Of a DNA stretch of 64,000 nucleotides, positions 8,257 to 16,745 are shown piece by piece. Location of the stretch: positions 62,001 through 126,000 of the forward strand of contig JANQFH010000021.1 in assembly GCA_028277945.1 (NCBI GenBank), written 5' to 3'. Numbering within the stretch: position 1 is the first letter of the stretch; each line of letters opens with the position of its first letter. A program made the position numbers and the translations under genes. This stretch comes from Oligoflexia bacterium (GTDB taxonomy: Bacteria > Bdellovibrionota_G > JANQFH01). The notes below the pieces were generated by a model, which ran no database searches, was not told where the DNA came from, and saw nothing but the letters and a program-made list of their open reading frames with translations.

Positions 8257-8451
8257 GTTTGACTCTAGAACTCATTTCATAACCTCAAACAGGGTAGTGG
8301 GTCCTGCCGCGCCGTTTGCTCCCATCCTCCCGTCCTCGCCATGGGCAACGGACGGGAGACGGGCCCCTCCGGCGCGTCACCCACTACCCTGTTTGAGCCG
8401 CTGAACTCGTTATGAGTTTCATTGAGGTTATGAAATGAGTTCTAGTCAAAC
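8257..8451. repeat. Long nested inverted-repeat element (giant hairpin)
   Basis: The left arm 8265-8302 pairs perfectly over 38 nt with a right arm made of 8379-8397 plus 8427-8445. The right arm is interrupted by 29 nt (8398-8426) that ends in a duplicate of TTGAG. Beyond this, GTTTGACT (8257-8264) pairs with AGTCAAAC (8444-8451) with a 2-nt offset. Inside, CGCGCC (8308-8313) pairs with GGCGCG (8371-8376), and a 9-nt stem 8327-8335/8350-8358 closes a 14-nt loop. The interior is far more GC-rich than its flanks. It lies between divergent genes, so it is not a simple terminator. The last 40 nt of the right part recur, diverged, at 26798-26837. It resembles a REP/BIME or small non-autonomous element. 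Confidence 0.85.
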
Positions 8452-8511
8452 TTTTTTGGCTGATTTTTCATTTTTTTAGTAATATTTTCATGTTATGACC
8501 ACTACAGCAAA

Positions 8512-8895
8512 ATGACGATGCGAGAAGAGCGGCGACAGTATCCAAGACTCGATGCCAAGGTAGAGGTCTCCTTTTCCACGCCAGATGAGTATATTGTGGA
8601 ATACAGTAAGAACATCAGCAAGGGCGGTGTCTTTGTAAGGACGAACTGTCTTCCTGACCCCAATGCCGTGGTTGAGCTCAAAATGCGATTTCCCGGAATC
8701 GATGAGGTGATTTCGATTCTCGCTCGTGTAGCACGCACGGTTACGGTTTCTGATCCAGATGATGGTGGCACGCAGCTCTACGGCGTTGGTTTCACCTTTC
8801 TGGAGTGGAGTGTGAGAGCCAAGCAGGTCTTTGATAAGTTCTATCGACAGTTGCAACAAAAACAAGAGACAGATGCAATAACAATCGAGGAATAA
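8512..8895 (+). CDS. PilZ domain protein
   Basis: The protein has 127 residues, a single PilZ domain of the short myxobacterial/deltaproteobacterial type. It shows RRQYPR near the N-terminus, NISKGGVFVR (the N-x-S-x-x-G motif) and a strand with ILARVARTV, then YGVGFTFLEW. The first ATG of ATGACGATG is used; the second (8518) is equally possible. No membrane segment. The C-terminal helix is Gln/Lys-rich. It should be a c-di-GMP receptor; partner unknown. Its stop overlaps the ATG of the next lipoprotein gene (TAATG), so the two are probably translated together. Confidence 0.85.
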   Translation: MTMREERRQYPRLDAKVEVSFSTPDEYIVEYSKNISKGGVFVRTNCLPDPNAVVELKMRFPGIDEVISILARVARTVTVSDPDDGGTQLYGVGFTFLEWSVRAKQVFDKFYRQLQQKQETDAITIEE

Positions 8896-9356
8896 TGCGC
8901 CGTGATCAACTAGGCACGAGACTTTTTCTGTCATGGCTGCTGCTTCTGAATGGTTGTACTGCAGTGACCTCGTCGAAACAGTCCACTTCTACCTTTGTTG
9001 CCAAAAGCGAGACTCCACCAGCCATTCGCTACTGCTTTGACTCTGTAGGACACATTGCTGGTTCCAAGCCATTCATACTTGGTGGCACCTGTGTCTGTAC
9101 ACCAACCCCTGAGTTACTAAAAACGTATCAGCGCGATGGCTATCTGCCTGGCTACAGCTACGAGGGTTTGCTCAACCTCTATAAGAAGCGACAGATTAAA
9201 ACGGCACACGATCATCAAGGTTGCAATAACTTCTGTCAGTGGGGACCACACCTTGTTAAGGGCGGTAGTTGTATGGTGCCACCGACACCAGGGACACAAA
9301 ACTACGAAGAGATACTGAGCGGCAGGTTTTTGCTTTCGCCAAGAGTTCAAAAATAG
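8895..9356 (+). CDS. Cysteine-rich lipoprotein of unknown function
   Basis: The protein has 153 residues. The N-terminus 'RLFLSWLLLLNGC' is a lipoprotein signal with Cys at about residue 21 and Thr after it, compatible with the outer membrane. The mature part contains six further cysteines (RYCFD, GGTCVCTP, HQGCNNFC, GGSCMVPP) arranged as two G-G-x-C blocks each followed by a PTP motif, suggesting an internally duplicated disulfide-bonded fold. The ATG overlaps the PilZ stop. I do not recognise a family. Confidence 0.65.
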   Translation: MRRDQLGTRLFLSWLLLLNGCTAVTSSKQSTSTFVAKSETPPAIRYCFDSVGHIAGSKPFILGGTCVCTPTPELLKTYQRDGYLPGYSYEGLLNLYKKRQIKTAHDHQGCNNFCQWGPHLVKGGSCMVPPTPGTQNYEEILSGRFLLSPRVQK

Positions 9357-9400
9357 TTGTTCATATTAGATAGATAGCTTCCTAGCAGACGGTTTTTTTA

Positions 9401-9428
9401 TTGACATCCAGGCTTGGGCTCATAAGCT
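9401..9428 (+). promoter_or_regulatory. Candidate promoter of the lpoB operon
   Basis: A perfect -35 TTGACA (9401-9406) is followed by a 16-nt spacer and a weak -10 TAAGCT (9423-9428). It lies about 50 nt upstream of the lpoB start and at the head of four closely spaced envelope genes. Confidence 0.4.
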
Positions 9429-9475
9429 TAAACAGGTGCAGACCAAACCATCTGGCAAGTACTAAGGAGATAGCT

Positions 9476-10060
9476 ATGCAACCGTTCAAAACACTCTTCT
9501 TGATCCTGTGTTCCGTAGCGCTTAGTGCGTGTCTTGCGAGCACGCAGCGAGTGGGCGTGGATACCGACGATCCTTTTGATTCCACGGAGACGAGCAGCAA
9601 AGACTTAGAGGCTGTATCGCAGCAGATGTCCCGCTCGCTCATCCAGCTACCGCAGATCAGTAACGCTACCTCGCCACCACGTATCGCCTTTTTGGAAGTG
9701 GCAAACAACACCAATGAAATTATCAATAAAGACCTCTTTCTGCGCAAGATGCGTACGCTACTTATCAAGCACGCCGCGGGTAAAATGATTTTTCTTGATC
9801 GAGCTAAAATTGAAGCGATCAAGAGGGAACGCGAAGCTAAGCGTCGTGGTGAATTCACCGCCTCGAAAAAAGGCTACCTCTCTGGCGCCGACTTTTTTCT
9901 AACCGGAACCTTGGACTCTCTCGACAAAGCCTCTGGTGGTAAACGCAGTACCTACACTCGCTATTCATTTCGTCTTACCGATGCAGAAACCGGAGATATC
10001 CATTGGGAGGATGAGTACGAAGTAAAGAAGGTCGGTAAGGCAGGCCTCTACGACCGCTAG
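9476..10060 (+). CDS. lpoB: LpoB-like penicillin-binding protein activator lipoprotein
   Basis: The protein has 194 residues from the ATG at 9476, chosen because AAGGAGATAGCT precedes it. The lipobox is LSAC. The mature domain matches the LpoB/YcfM family: PRIAFLEVANNTNEIIN, then LRKMRTLLI, 'MIFLDRAKIEAI', SGADFFLTGTLDSLDK, and a C-terminal 'RYSFRLTDAETGDIHWEDEY'. In enterobacteria LpoB is an outer-membrane lipoprotein that activates PBP1b to make peptidoglycan. Here the gene heads an operon with a TPR lipoprotein and a YcfL homologue; ycfL-lpoB are also neighbours in E. coli. The linker before the domain is short compared with E. coli, so its reach across the periplasm may be smaller. Confidence 0.85.
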   Translation: MQPFKTLFLILCSVALSACLASTQRVGVDTDDPFDSTETSSKDLEAVSQQMSRSLIQLPQISNATSPPRIAFLEVANNTNEIINKDLFLRKMRTLLIKHAAGKMIFLDRAKIEAIKREREAKRRGEFTASKKGYLSGADFFLTGTLDSLDKASGGKRSTYTRYSFRLTDAETGDIHWEDEYEVKKVGKAGLYDR

Positions 10061-10137
10061 GGTTGTGCTTCTCATGACGACAACCGGCAGATTTTCGCAT
10101 CTCTGCGTTGGGTCCGCTCATAGTGCATGCTAGGCCT

Positions 10138-11328
10138 ATGCAGCTCAGGGTTTATGCCCTTATGGCGCTATTGTTTCCCCTGTGTTATCTCAACCAGGCA
10201 TGCGCGCCAGCACGTAGTTCTGCAGTCGGTCGCGAGGCATTTTTTGCCTATGACTACGGCCGTGCGCTTGCTGCTTTTCGCAAAGATCTCAACAAGCGTG
10301 ACAAGAACTTCGTGCTCTACAATTTAGCCTTTGCCAGCGCGGCTTTGACTGGCGGAGGTTATTACGACAGCGAACGCGCCTTGCTGGATTCAACAGAGGT
10401 TATGACCGGCGACGCGGGTAAGTCGAGAGGTTTACTAAGTCTCATCAGTGCTGAGAGCATCAAAGTCTTCAAAGGCGAGCCGTTTGAAAAGGTCATGGCT
10501 TACCTCTACCTAGGAATCATCTATTACAATCAAGCAGATTTTGAAAATGCCCGTGCTGCCTTCAACAAAGCGTTGCTCATGGATAAGCAGAGTAAGGAAG
10601 GTTTTCGTGAGGATTTACGGCTTGTCTACTTTATGCTCGGCAAGTGCTATCTAAAGTTGGGAGACCAAGACAACGCCAAGATCGCCTTTCGCAAGGCAAA
10701 TGAGCGCAATCCTAAGGAACCCTACCGCTCAAACCCCTATTATGATTTGCAGCTGGCGAAACAGGCAAACCTAACGGTCGTTTTAGAGCTTGGCCGGGTT
10801 CCAACCAAGTATCGGCACGGCCCTGGGGCCAGCTTAGATGCCTTTGACCGCCATGACTATCCTGAACGTGGAGCCTCCATATACCTCAACGGCCAACGGT
10901 TGGGAGATGCTGCCCTAGGATTGGATCTCTTTTATGAGGCCAAACACCGTGGCAGTAGTGGTAAGGACGCGGTGCAGGCGAGCAAGGGCGTCACCCGCGA
11001 TGCCGCGATCATCACCGCGGCAACGAGCAAAAACCAAAACGTGCAGGCCGGAGCGTTGCTGTTTGCGCTTGCGAACCAGTCGCAGGCGGACATACGTCAG
11101 TGGGAGTTGCTGCCTGGAGAGCTACACCTCTATTCTGGTAGGGTTGCGGCGGGGCTGCATACTCTGCGACTGGATTTTGTCAACGCGGGTGGTGCCCAGC
11201 TGCGTAACTACCGCCAGGTCTGGTACTACATTCCCGTCGACAACAGCCGCGAAAGGGTTTATCTGTTTAGAAGCGGTGCCTATAAAGGCAACGGCAGCTA
11301 TCTACGACAACCAATCCAGGGAGGATAG
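10138..11328 (+). CDS. TPR-containing envelope lipoprotein (COG3014-like)
   Basis: The protein has 396 residues from ATG 10138; an upstream in-frame TTG (10108) and GTG (10123) are less likely. A hydrophobic signal ends in LNQACAP, an atypical lipobox. TPR-like helices follow: 'FFAYDYGRALAAFRKDL', YLYLGIIYYNQADFENARAA and YFMLGKCYLKLGDQDNAKIA. The C-terminal half is beta-rich with 'ASIYLNGQRLG' and 'GLHTLRLDF'. This architecture matches the COG3014 proteins found beside lpoB and ycfL in other Gram-negatives, where their role is unknown. It is inferred to act with LpoB at the outer membrane in cell-wall synthesis. Confidence 0.75.
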   Translation: MQLRVYALMALLFPLCYLNQACAPARSSAVGREAFFAYDYGRALAAFRKDLNKRDKNFVLYNLAFASAALTGGGYYDSERALLDSTEVMTGDAGKSRGLLSLISAESIKVFKGEPFEKVMAYLYLGIIYYNQADFENARAAFNKALLMDKQSKEGFREDLRLVYFMLGKCYLKLGDQDNAKIAFRKANERNPKEPYRSNPYYDLQLAKQANLTVVLELGRVPTKYRHGPGASLDAFDRHDYPERGASIYLNGQRLGDAALGLDLFYEAKHRGSSGKDAVQASKGVTRDAAIITAATSKNQNVQAGALLFALANQSQADIRQWELLPGELHLYSGRVAAGLHTLRLDFVNAGGAQLRNYRQVWYYIPVDNSRERVYLFRSGAYKGNGSYLRQPIQGG

Positions 11329-11331
11329 TCC

Positions 11332-11730
11332 ATGAGAACAACAACAGGATGTAAGGTCTTTCTTTGCTTGCTGGCGATACTTCCAGCATGTGGGCCCTAT
11401 AAAGCAGAGGTCAACAGAGACCCGCTGCAAGAGACCGAAAAGGTGCTGCTTCTTGACGTGGCACTGACGCGCCACTTAAACGTCGTTAAGCATAAATCCG
11501 ACCGTCTGCCAGCCGGTCAATTGGAAGTGAAACTGGCGATTGAAAACGAAGAAAAAAAAGACGTTTGGGCTGATGTGCAGGTCATATTTCAAGACGAAGA
11601 CGGTTTTGAACTTGAAAAGAGTAGCTGGGAACCTGTGCAATTCCATGGCCGCAAGGTCACGACTTACAAGCGCAACAGCCTGAGTGCCAAGGCAGCAGAC
11701 TATCGGGTGCTGATTCGCAACATCAAATAA
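11332..11730 (+). CDS. ycfL: YcfL-family (DUF1425) lipoprotein
   Basis: The protein has 132 residues. The lipobox is LPAC, followed by Gly. The mature part is an Ig-like beta sandwich matching DUF1425/YcfL: 'LEVKLAIENEEKKDVWADVQ', FQDEDGFELEKSSWEPV, and a basic strand ending in YRVLIRN. GGGAGGATAGTCC upstream of the ATG is a good ribosome site. YcfL sits next to lpoB in E. coli, and this operon keeps that link. Function is not established in the family; an envelope role with LpoB is inferred. Confidence 0.8.
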   Translation: MRTTTGCKVFLCLLAILPACGPYKAEVNRDPLQETEKVLLLDVALTRHLNVVKHKSDRLPAGQLEVKLAIENEEKKDVWADVQVIFQDEDGFELEKSSWEPVQFHGRKVTTYKRNSLSAKAADYRVLIRNIK

Positions 11731-12518
11731 TGCTGTTACCTCTCTGTCGTGGCCTTCTTATCAGCTTAATGTTGTTCTGCGCTTCTAAGCTGATGGCGCA
11801 GAGTGAGGGTTTCCATTACATTCCTGCCTCTCCAGGATTCGGTGCGCTCTTTCACGAGCAGGGAAGTCGACTTACAGAGATCGGTACGGTGTTGCTCTTT
11901 CTTGATGAGGGCGTCTATCGTGGTAGTGGCGATGACAGCCTTATGGTTGGCGTTGGTGGCGTATACCGGCCGCGCTGGCAGCAGTCGGCCTTTACCATCC
12001 TTAGCCCGCAGTACGGCATCTATTTTTTCTTTGGTGACCCAAACGATCGCTCCGGAGGACGCAGACAGCGTTTCTCTCTGCAGGCTCCTTTGGCACTGCA
12101 CTACTCACTGCAGCTAATGCGTGATGACAGTGACCGTGCGCAAAAACGTAGTCTCTCTCTCTTTGGCGGTCTGTTGTCACCACTGACCTTTGATTGGACC
12201 GATGATGGTGTAACCACCAGTGGTGATTTAGGCATCCAGGTGGGTCTTGCTTACGCTATGCCGCTACGACAGCTGGCATTTGAAGTACACGCAGCTTTTG
12301 CGCAGTTTCTCATTGGCTACTTTTACATCGACGATCTGCAGCAGCAGGACTTTGATACCATTGAACAGCAGGTTTCGGATCTCTCGGCAGGCTTGCAGTG
12401 GTTCTACCAACCCTGGCAGCTGTCGCTAGTAACAGACTTCCACTGGACTTCGGGCCTGGCTGATGTCGACAACAACCGCATCTATGGCGTCACCCTCCAC
12501 CTAGTCCTGCACCGGTAA
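11730..12518 (+). CDS. Predicted outer-membrane beta-barrel protein
   Basis: The protein has 262 residues. The signal peptide is LLISLMLFCASKLMAQS, with cleavage after MAQ. The rest alternates short amphipathic strands with Gly/Asp turns ('SLMVGVGGVYRPRW', YGIYFFFGDP, SLSLFGGLLSPLTFDW, WQLSLVTDFHWTSGL) and ends in a strand 'IYGVTLHLVLHR', typical of small barrels although the last residue is Arg and not Phe. The start overlaps the ycfL stop (TAATG). It is the last gene of the lpoB operon. Function unknown. Confidence 0.65.
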   Translation: MLLPLCRGLLISLMLFCASKLMAQSEGFHYIPASPGFGALFHEQGSRLTEIGTVLLFLDEGVYRGSGDDSLMVGVGGVYRPRWQQSAFTILSPQYGIYFFFGDPNDRSGGRRQRFSLQAPLALHYSLQLMRDDSDRAQKRSLSLFGGLLSPLTFDWTDDGVTTSGDLGIQVGLAYAMPLRQLAFEVHAAFAQFLIGYFYIDDLQQQDFDTIEQQVSDLSAGLQWFYQPWQLSLVTDFHWTSGLADVDNNRIYGVTLHLVLHR

Positions 12519-12536
12519 GTGGTATCCACCTTAAAT

Positions 12537-12564
12537 AGGGGTTATATAACCCTTATAGAGGGTT
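12537..12564. other. Three-arm palindromic cluster (GGGTT / AACCC / GGGTT)
   Basis: GGGTT (12539-12543) can pair with AACCC (12548-12552) as the perfect palindrome GGGTTATATAACCC. The same AACCC can instead pair with GGGTT at 12560-12564. This gives two mutually exclusive short hairpins or a tandem operator. The cluster sits after the barrel gene and about 140 nt before the Fe-S oxidoreductase gene. The rest of the 187-nt gap shows nothing clear. Confidence 0.35.
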
Positions 12565-12705
12565 GATTTGTTGGTTCGTGTCAGCTATGTCGTCACTGTT
12601 GGAAAAAACGCCATTAAGATGCTCTCCCCAACTGATTGCATCAAAGACAGACTAGCCACAGCTCAGGTATAGTGACAGAAATCAAGCGAGAGGGAGTTCA
12701 AGAGG

Positions 12706-14721
12706 ATGTCTGCTGAAACAGCGAGCCGTGAAGTTCTGTGGAATATCTCGCACTATTACCTGATGTATCCGGCGCTCTTGGTAGCGCTGGTTTTCTTTGG
12801 CATTGGCCTGTGGCGACGGCTGAACTATTGGCGGCAAGGGAAATCTGATCCAACGATCAAACCGCCGTGGCCACCGCGGTTGCTGCGTAGTTTTTTAGAC
12901 ACCATCCTGCAGCGGCGGGTGCTTGAGTCCATTGTTCCTGGGCTGTTTCACATCTCTATCTTTTGGTCTTTTATCATTTTGCTGGTGGCAACGACCGTGG
13001 TTGGCATTGATATGTATCTGCCATGGAAGATCTTTCAAGGCCGCTTTTATCTGTGGATTTCCCTGCTTGCTGATCTTGCCGGGCTCTTCTTCACGCTTGG
13101 TCTTGGTGTAGCATTTGTGCGTCGCTACCTGCTGCGGCCGGCTAAGCTTAAATCCTCCTGGCAGGATGCGCTCATCCATGGTGCCTTTTTCTACTTGATG
13201 CTCTCTGGGTTTCTTCTTGAAGCCATTCGTATCCGTTATGCCGGCGATCCTTGGGCAGCGTGGACGCCCTTTGGTTACGCCATGTCGTTTTTATTTGTTG
13301 CTGTGCCCGAGAATCTCGGCCGTTTTATCCACGTGAGTAACTGGTGGTTACACGCCTTGGTTACCTTTGGCTTGATTGCGCTGATTCCCTACACCAAGCT
13401 GTTGCACCTGATTACCATTCCCGTAAACAGTGCGCTCAACTCAAACCGTCGTCGCGGTGAACTAGCGCGCCCAGATCTGGCCAAGCTAATGGAGTCTGAT
13501 GTCGACTTTCATATTGGTATGAGCACACTTCAAGAGAGTAGTTGGAAGATGCGCCTTGATCATGATGCCTGTATTGAGTGTGGCCGCTGTGATGATCACT
13601 GCCCGGCGCAGGTGACCGGACATAACTTATCGCCCATGAACATCATCTTAGGTCTGCGCGATCTTGGCCGCGAAGCCACAACAAACAAAGGTGATCTAGA
13701 AGCACTAGAAAAAGAGATTGTCGGCGATCGCATAGAGGCGATCTCGCTGTGGGAGTGTCGCACTTGTTACGCCTGTGTTGAGGTCTGTCCTGCGGGCATT
13801 GATCAGCTCAGCCAGATAGTGGAGATGCGTCGCTCGGAAGTGCTGATGAAGGGGGAGTTGCCGGCAGAGGCGCAGCAGATGCTGCGGGATCTCGAGACCC
13901 GTGGTAACCCCTTTGGCAGTCAGGAGGATCGTTTGGCGTGGATTCGACGCCAGGGTTTTCGTCTCCTAGAGCCTGGCGAGAAGGTTGAGGTGCTCTATTG
14001 GATTGGCTGCGCCACCAGCTTTGATCCACGCAAACAAAAGGTCGCCCACGACTTAGTTCGTATCATGGAAGCGGCAGGAGTGAGCTATGCGGTGTTAGGA
14101 GACAAAGAGGGCTGCACTGGCGATCCAGCGCGCGTGTTGGGTGATGAGAACATCTTTCAGAGCATGGCCAAAAGCCAGCTAGAGCAGATCAACCCCGAGC
14201 AGTTTGACACCATGGTGGTCAATTGCCCACACTGTTACAACGCCTTTGACAACGAGTACCGCCAATTTGGTGCCAACTTCAAAGTCATCCACCATAGTGA
14301 GTTCATCCGCAACCTGGTGCGCGACGGTCGGCTAAAGTTGAGCGCCACGCACAAGCGTAAGCTTGCCTTTCACGATCCTTGCTATCTTGGTAGGGTGCAG
14401 GGAGTCTACGATCCACCCAGAGAGCTGCTTACCATGGTTGCTGGCAAGAAGCCGCTCGAGCTCTCTCGCAACCGGAAAAAGAGCGGCTGTTGTGGCGCTG
14501 GTGGTGGTCACTTTTGGATGGATCTCAAAGCAGCCGGTGAGCGTTTAGACAACCGCCGTATTGATGAGGTTGCCGCTGTGGGTGCCGAGACCCTTGGCGT
14601 AGGCTGTGTCTTCTGTATGCAGATGTTGGAGAATGGCCTCAAAGCGCGTGATTTGGAGAGCAAGGTGCAGGTGCGCGACCTCGCTGAGTTGGTAGCGGAG
14701 AGTTTGGAACAGGCGGGGTGA
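12706..14721 (+). CDS. Membrane-bound HdrD/GlpC-like Fe-S oxidoreductase, probable ETF:quinone type
   Basis: The protein has 671 residues. Residues about 15-245 hold five to six transmembrane helices of the NarI/respiratory cytochrome b type. Two [4Fe-4S] motifs follow: C289-C292-C295-C299P and C351-C354-C357-C361P. The C-terminal part has two CCG-type domains (CPHCYNAFDNEY; HDPCYLGR ... SGCCGAGGGHFW) as in heterodisulfide reductase HdrD. This architecture is the membrane Fe-S oxidoreductase often linked to electron transfer flavoprotein, passing electrons from acyl-CoA dehydrogenases to (mena)quinone. fadJ-fadI lie 5 kb downstream, which fits. No etfAB in the window. A ribosome site (AAGAGG) precedes the ATG. 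Confidence 0.85.
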   Translation: MSAETASREVLWNISHYYLMYPALLVALVFFGIGLWRRLNYWRQGKSDPTIKPPWPPRLLRSFLDTILQRRVLESIVPGLFHISIFWSFIILLVATTVVGIDMYLPWKIFQGRFYLWISLLADLAGLFFTLGLGVAFVRRYLLRPAKLKSSWQDALIHGAFFYLMLSGFLLEAIRIRYAGDPWAAWTPFGYAMSFLFVAVPENLGRFIHVSNWWLHALVTFGLIALIPYTKLLHLITIPVNSALNSNRRRGELARPDLAKLMESDVDFHIGMSTLQESSWKMRLDHDACIECGRCDDHCPAQVTGHNLSPMNIILGLRDLGREATTNKGDLEALEKEIVGDRIEAISLWECRTCYACVEVCPAGIDQLSQIVEMRRSEVLMKGELPAEAQQMLRDLETRGNPFGSQEDRLAWIRRQGFRLLEPGEKVEVLYWIGCATSFDPRKQKVAHDLVRIMEAAGVSYAVLGDKEGCTGDPARVLGDENIFQSMAKSQLEQINPEQFDTMVVNCPHCYNAFDNEYRQFGANFKVIHHSEFIRNLVRDGRLKLSATHKRKLAFHDPCYLGRVQGVYDPPRELLTMVAGKKPLELSRNRKKSGCCGAGGGHFWMDLKAAGERLDNRRIDEVAAVGAETLGVGCVFCMQMLENGLKARDLESKVQVRDLAELVAESLEQAG

Positions 14722-14947
14722 GGACTGTCCCAGGCTGGTGTCTGGCTGTCCCACTTGCACCTCATCCTGGCCTATTTAGAAGCCGGCATTTCTTAAGAAA
14801 CAGCAGTTGTTGCAAGCAGTTATATTTTACTAGTAGCTTCCATTTTTTTGGCATAGAGAGTGCAATCATTCGGGATGCCAGAGAGCGTCTGTTTAAAAAC
14901 TACGGCCTTCTCTCGGCTTGAACTGCCTGGTTTAGGAGATGAGTGTG

Positions 14948-16717
14948 ATGCGTGTGACAATGCATAAACTGTTTAACCTGTTTGTCCTTTGCTTCGTGAT
15001 CGGGATGGTGAGTCCCTTTTCGGCAGATGCACAAGGCGAAAAAGAGAGAGAAGCACTTCAAGAGCTTCACCAGGACTTCCTAGATCTTGCCAAACCAGAG
15101 ACCGAAGTTAACAAAATGAAAAAAACGATAATTTTGTGGAAAATCGCCAAGCCAGAGACTCAGGCCCTGTTAAAATGCAATCCAAAAAAGGTCAAGGGCG
15201 AAGACAGTGAAGCTTGTAATATTGTTAGGAACTTGATGCAAGCGGTGGATGACGAGGATTACGAGGATGGCATACGTCTTCGACTGGCAGCGATCCAGGC
15301 CTACTTTGTCAGCATTCGGCCTCTGCTGAAAAATTTAAAAGCCGAAGATGAAATCGATATGTGGGCGATGGCCACCGATCCACACGATGATCCTGAGATA
15401 CGCAGAGAGATTTTTTTTCGTATGGGGGAGGTGCTTCGTAGAGGCTCCGATACTGCCTATGATTCTACAATAGATCATCTGAGACGTGTTCGCAAACAGC
15501 ATCCACGGCAAATACTGCCAGCATTTCGAAAAGACTTTCCAAACCTTGGGGATAGAGTCGTCGATACCGTAGAGAGCTCGGAAACACCTCCTACAGTGCG
15601 ACGTGCAGCACTCAAGTATTTTGCTTTTGGTGGAATGGACAGTCTGGATGTCGAGAACCACCGTCGGGCCTTGGATGCAGCAGAAGCGATCATTATCGAC
15701 GAAGATGCAGATGCTGAGGTGGTCAATTCCGCAATTGCGCTTACTCTTGCTTATGCCTATCGCGATCGAGATGTGTATCGGGAGGGTACGAATCATGAAA
15801 AAGAACTCAAGCATTTAACAGGATTGATGCAAGTTTTGGTCGTGGTCGACGCTATGCTTGCGGAGCTAGAGCGAGATGCGCCTGGTCCTGTTATTCCAGA
15901 GCGAGCAAGATTTGCCACCGTTGGTTTCCACGGCAATTATTACGAGCCGGAACTCGAAGATCGATTTGTCCTGAAGCGTCTCCATGACGCTTCCAGAAAA
16001 AAGGGAAGTGAGACTCACGAGGAAGCTACGCTTGCTCGCGATGCCATGGAGTATTTATTCATTAGTGAAAAGTTGGTGATTTTCATTAAGGCATTAGGCT
16101 TGCTCCCCACTCTTGGAAGCGACCAAGGAAGCGTAGACACTGCCAATCCTGTAAGAACGGACTTGGTGAAGGCTATGATCGATTGCTTTGATAACCGGGG
16201 CCTAGAGGCGGCTAATGATGATCTTCACGAGGAAGAAGCCCGCCTTATTGGTCCCAATTGGGCGGCACGGGTTGACAATGGCGGTACCGACTATGTGGCT
16301 GCCTTTAGGCGAGCACTAGAAAATAACGTCGAGAAATTTACATTCAAAGAACGTGAGAGCTTAGCGGAGTCTATCCGTGGCGCCACATTAGACGAGGATT
16401 TTCTGAGAGTCGCTGATGTCTTGGTCAAGCATCTTGAGACACAAAGTAGAGACTCTGAGTGGGTAACAGATCGTCTCACGGAGACTCTGAATGATCTGGA
16501 ATCGCATATTGATCACCTGCCCAGACCAGGTACGAGTGACGAGGAATGGGCCGCCTACGCCGATGAATTAGCCATGCTGATTGCCGAAGCTTCAGAATTA
16601 CGGGCTATGCCAGGATTCAAGGAAATAGTCATGGCCCTTAAAGGCAGATATGCAACGTTGATCCCAGAGGCTAGGAAACATTACCTTACAATATTGAGAA
16701 GACTGCCTAGGAAATAG
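14948..16717 (+). CDS. Secreted helical-repeat (HEAT-like) protein
   Basis: The protein has 589 residues from ATG 14948; TTTAGGAG lies 9 nt upstream, whereas the earlier in-frame ATG at 14939 directly abuts that site. Signal peptide 'LFNLFVLCFVIGMVSPFSADA', cleavage after ADA. The mature protein is almost wholly helical, acidic and rich in paired helices ('RREIFFRMGEVLRRG', 'VRRAALKYFAFGG', AEVVNSAIALTLAYAY), resembling HEAT/ARM repeats. In overall design it resembles the secreted protein at 38148. A lipoprotein gene follows 28 bp later. No catalytic motif seen; a periplasmic or surface scaffold is possible. Confidence 0.7.
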   Translation: MRVTMHKLFNLFVLCFVIGMVSPFSADAQGEKEREALQELHQDFLDLAKPETEVNKMKKTIILWKIAKPETQALLKCNPKKVKGEDSEACNIVRNLMQAVDDEDYEDGIRLRLAAIQAYFVSIRPLLKNLKAEDEIDMWAMATDPHDDPEIRREIFFRMGEVLRRGSDTAYDSTIDHLRRVRKQHPRQILPAFRKDFPNLGDRVVDTVESSETPPTVRRAALKYFAFGGMDSLDVENHRRALDAAEAIIIDEDADAEVVNSAIALTLAYAYRDRDVYREGTNHEKELKHLTGLMQVLVVVDAMLAELERDAPGPVIPERARFATVGFHGNYYEPELEDRFVLKRLHDASRKKGSETHEEATLARDAMEYLFISEKLVIFIKALGLLPTLGSDQGSVDTANPVRTDLVKAMIDCFDNRGLEAANDDLHEEEARLIGPNWAARVDNGGTDYVAAFRRALENNVEKFTFKERESLAESIRGATLDEDFLRVADVLVKHLETQSRDSEWVTDRLTETLNDLESHIDHLPRPGTSDEEWAAYADELAMLIAEASELRAMPGFKEIVMALKGRYATLIPEARKHYLTILRRLPRK

Positions 16718-16745
16718 AATCACTGTGACGAACGAAGCATAGAGC

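Noticed and set aside
14789-14800. 12-nt palindrome TTTCTTAAGAAA upstream of the secreted helical-repeat gene
   Set aside because: Short AT-rich palindrome, expected by chance, with no promoter elements placed around it.
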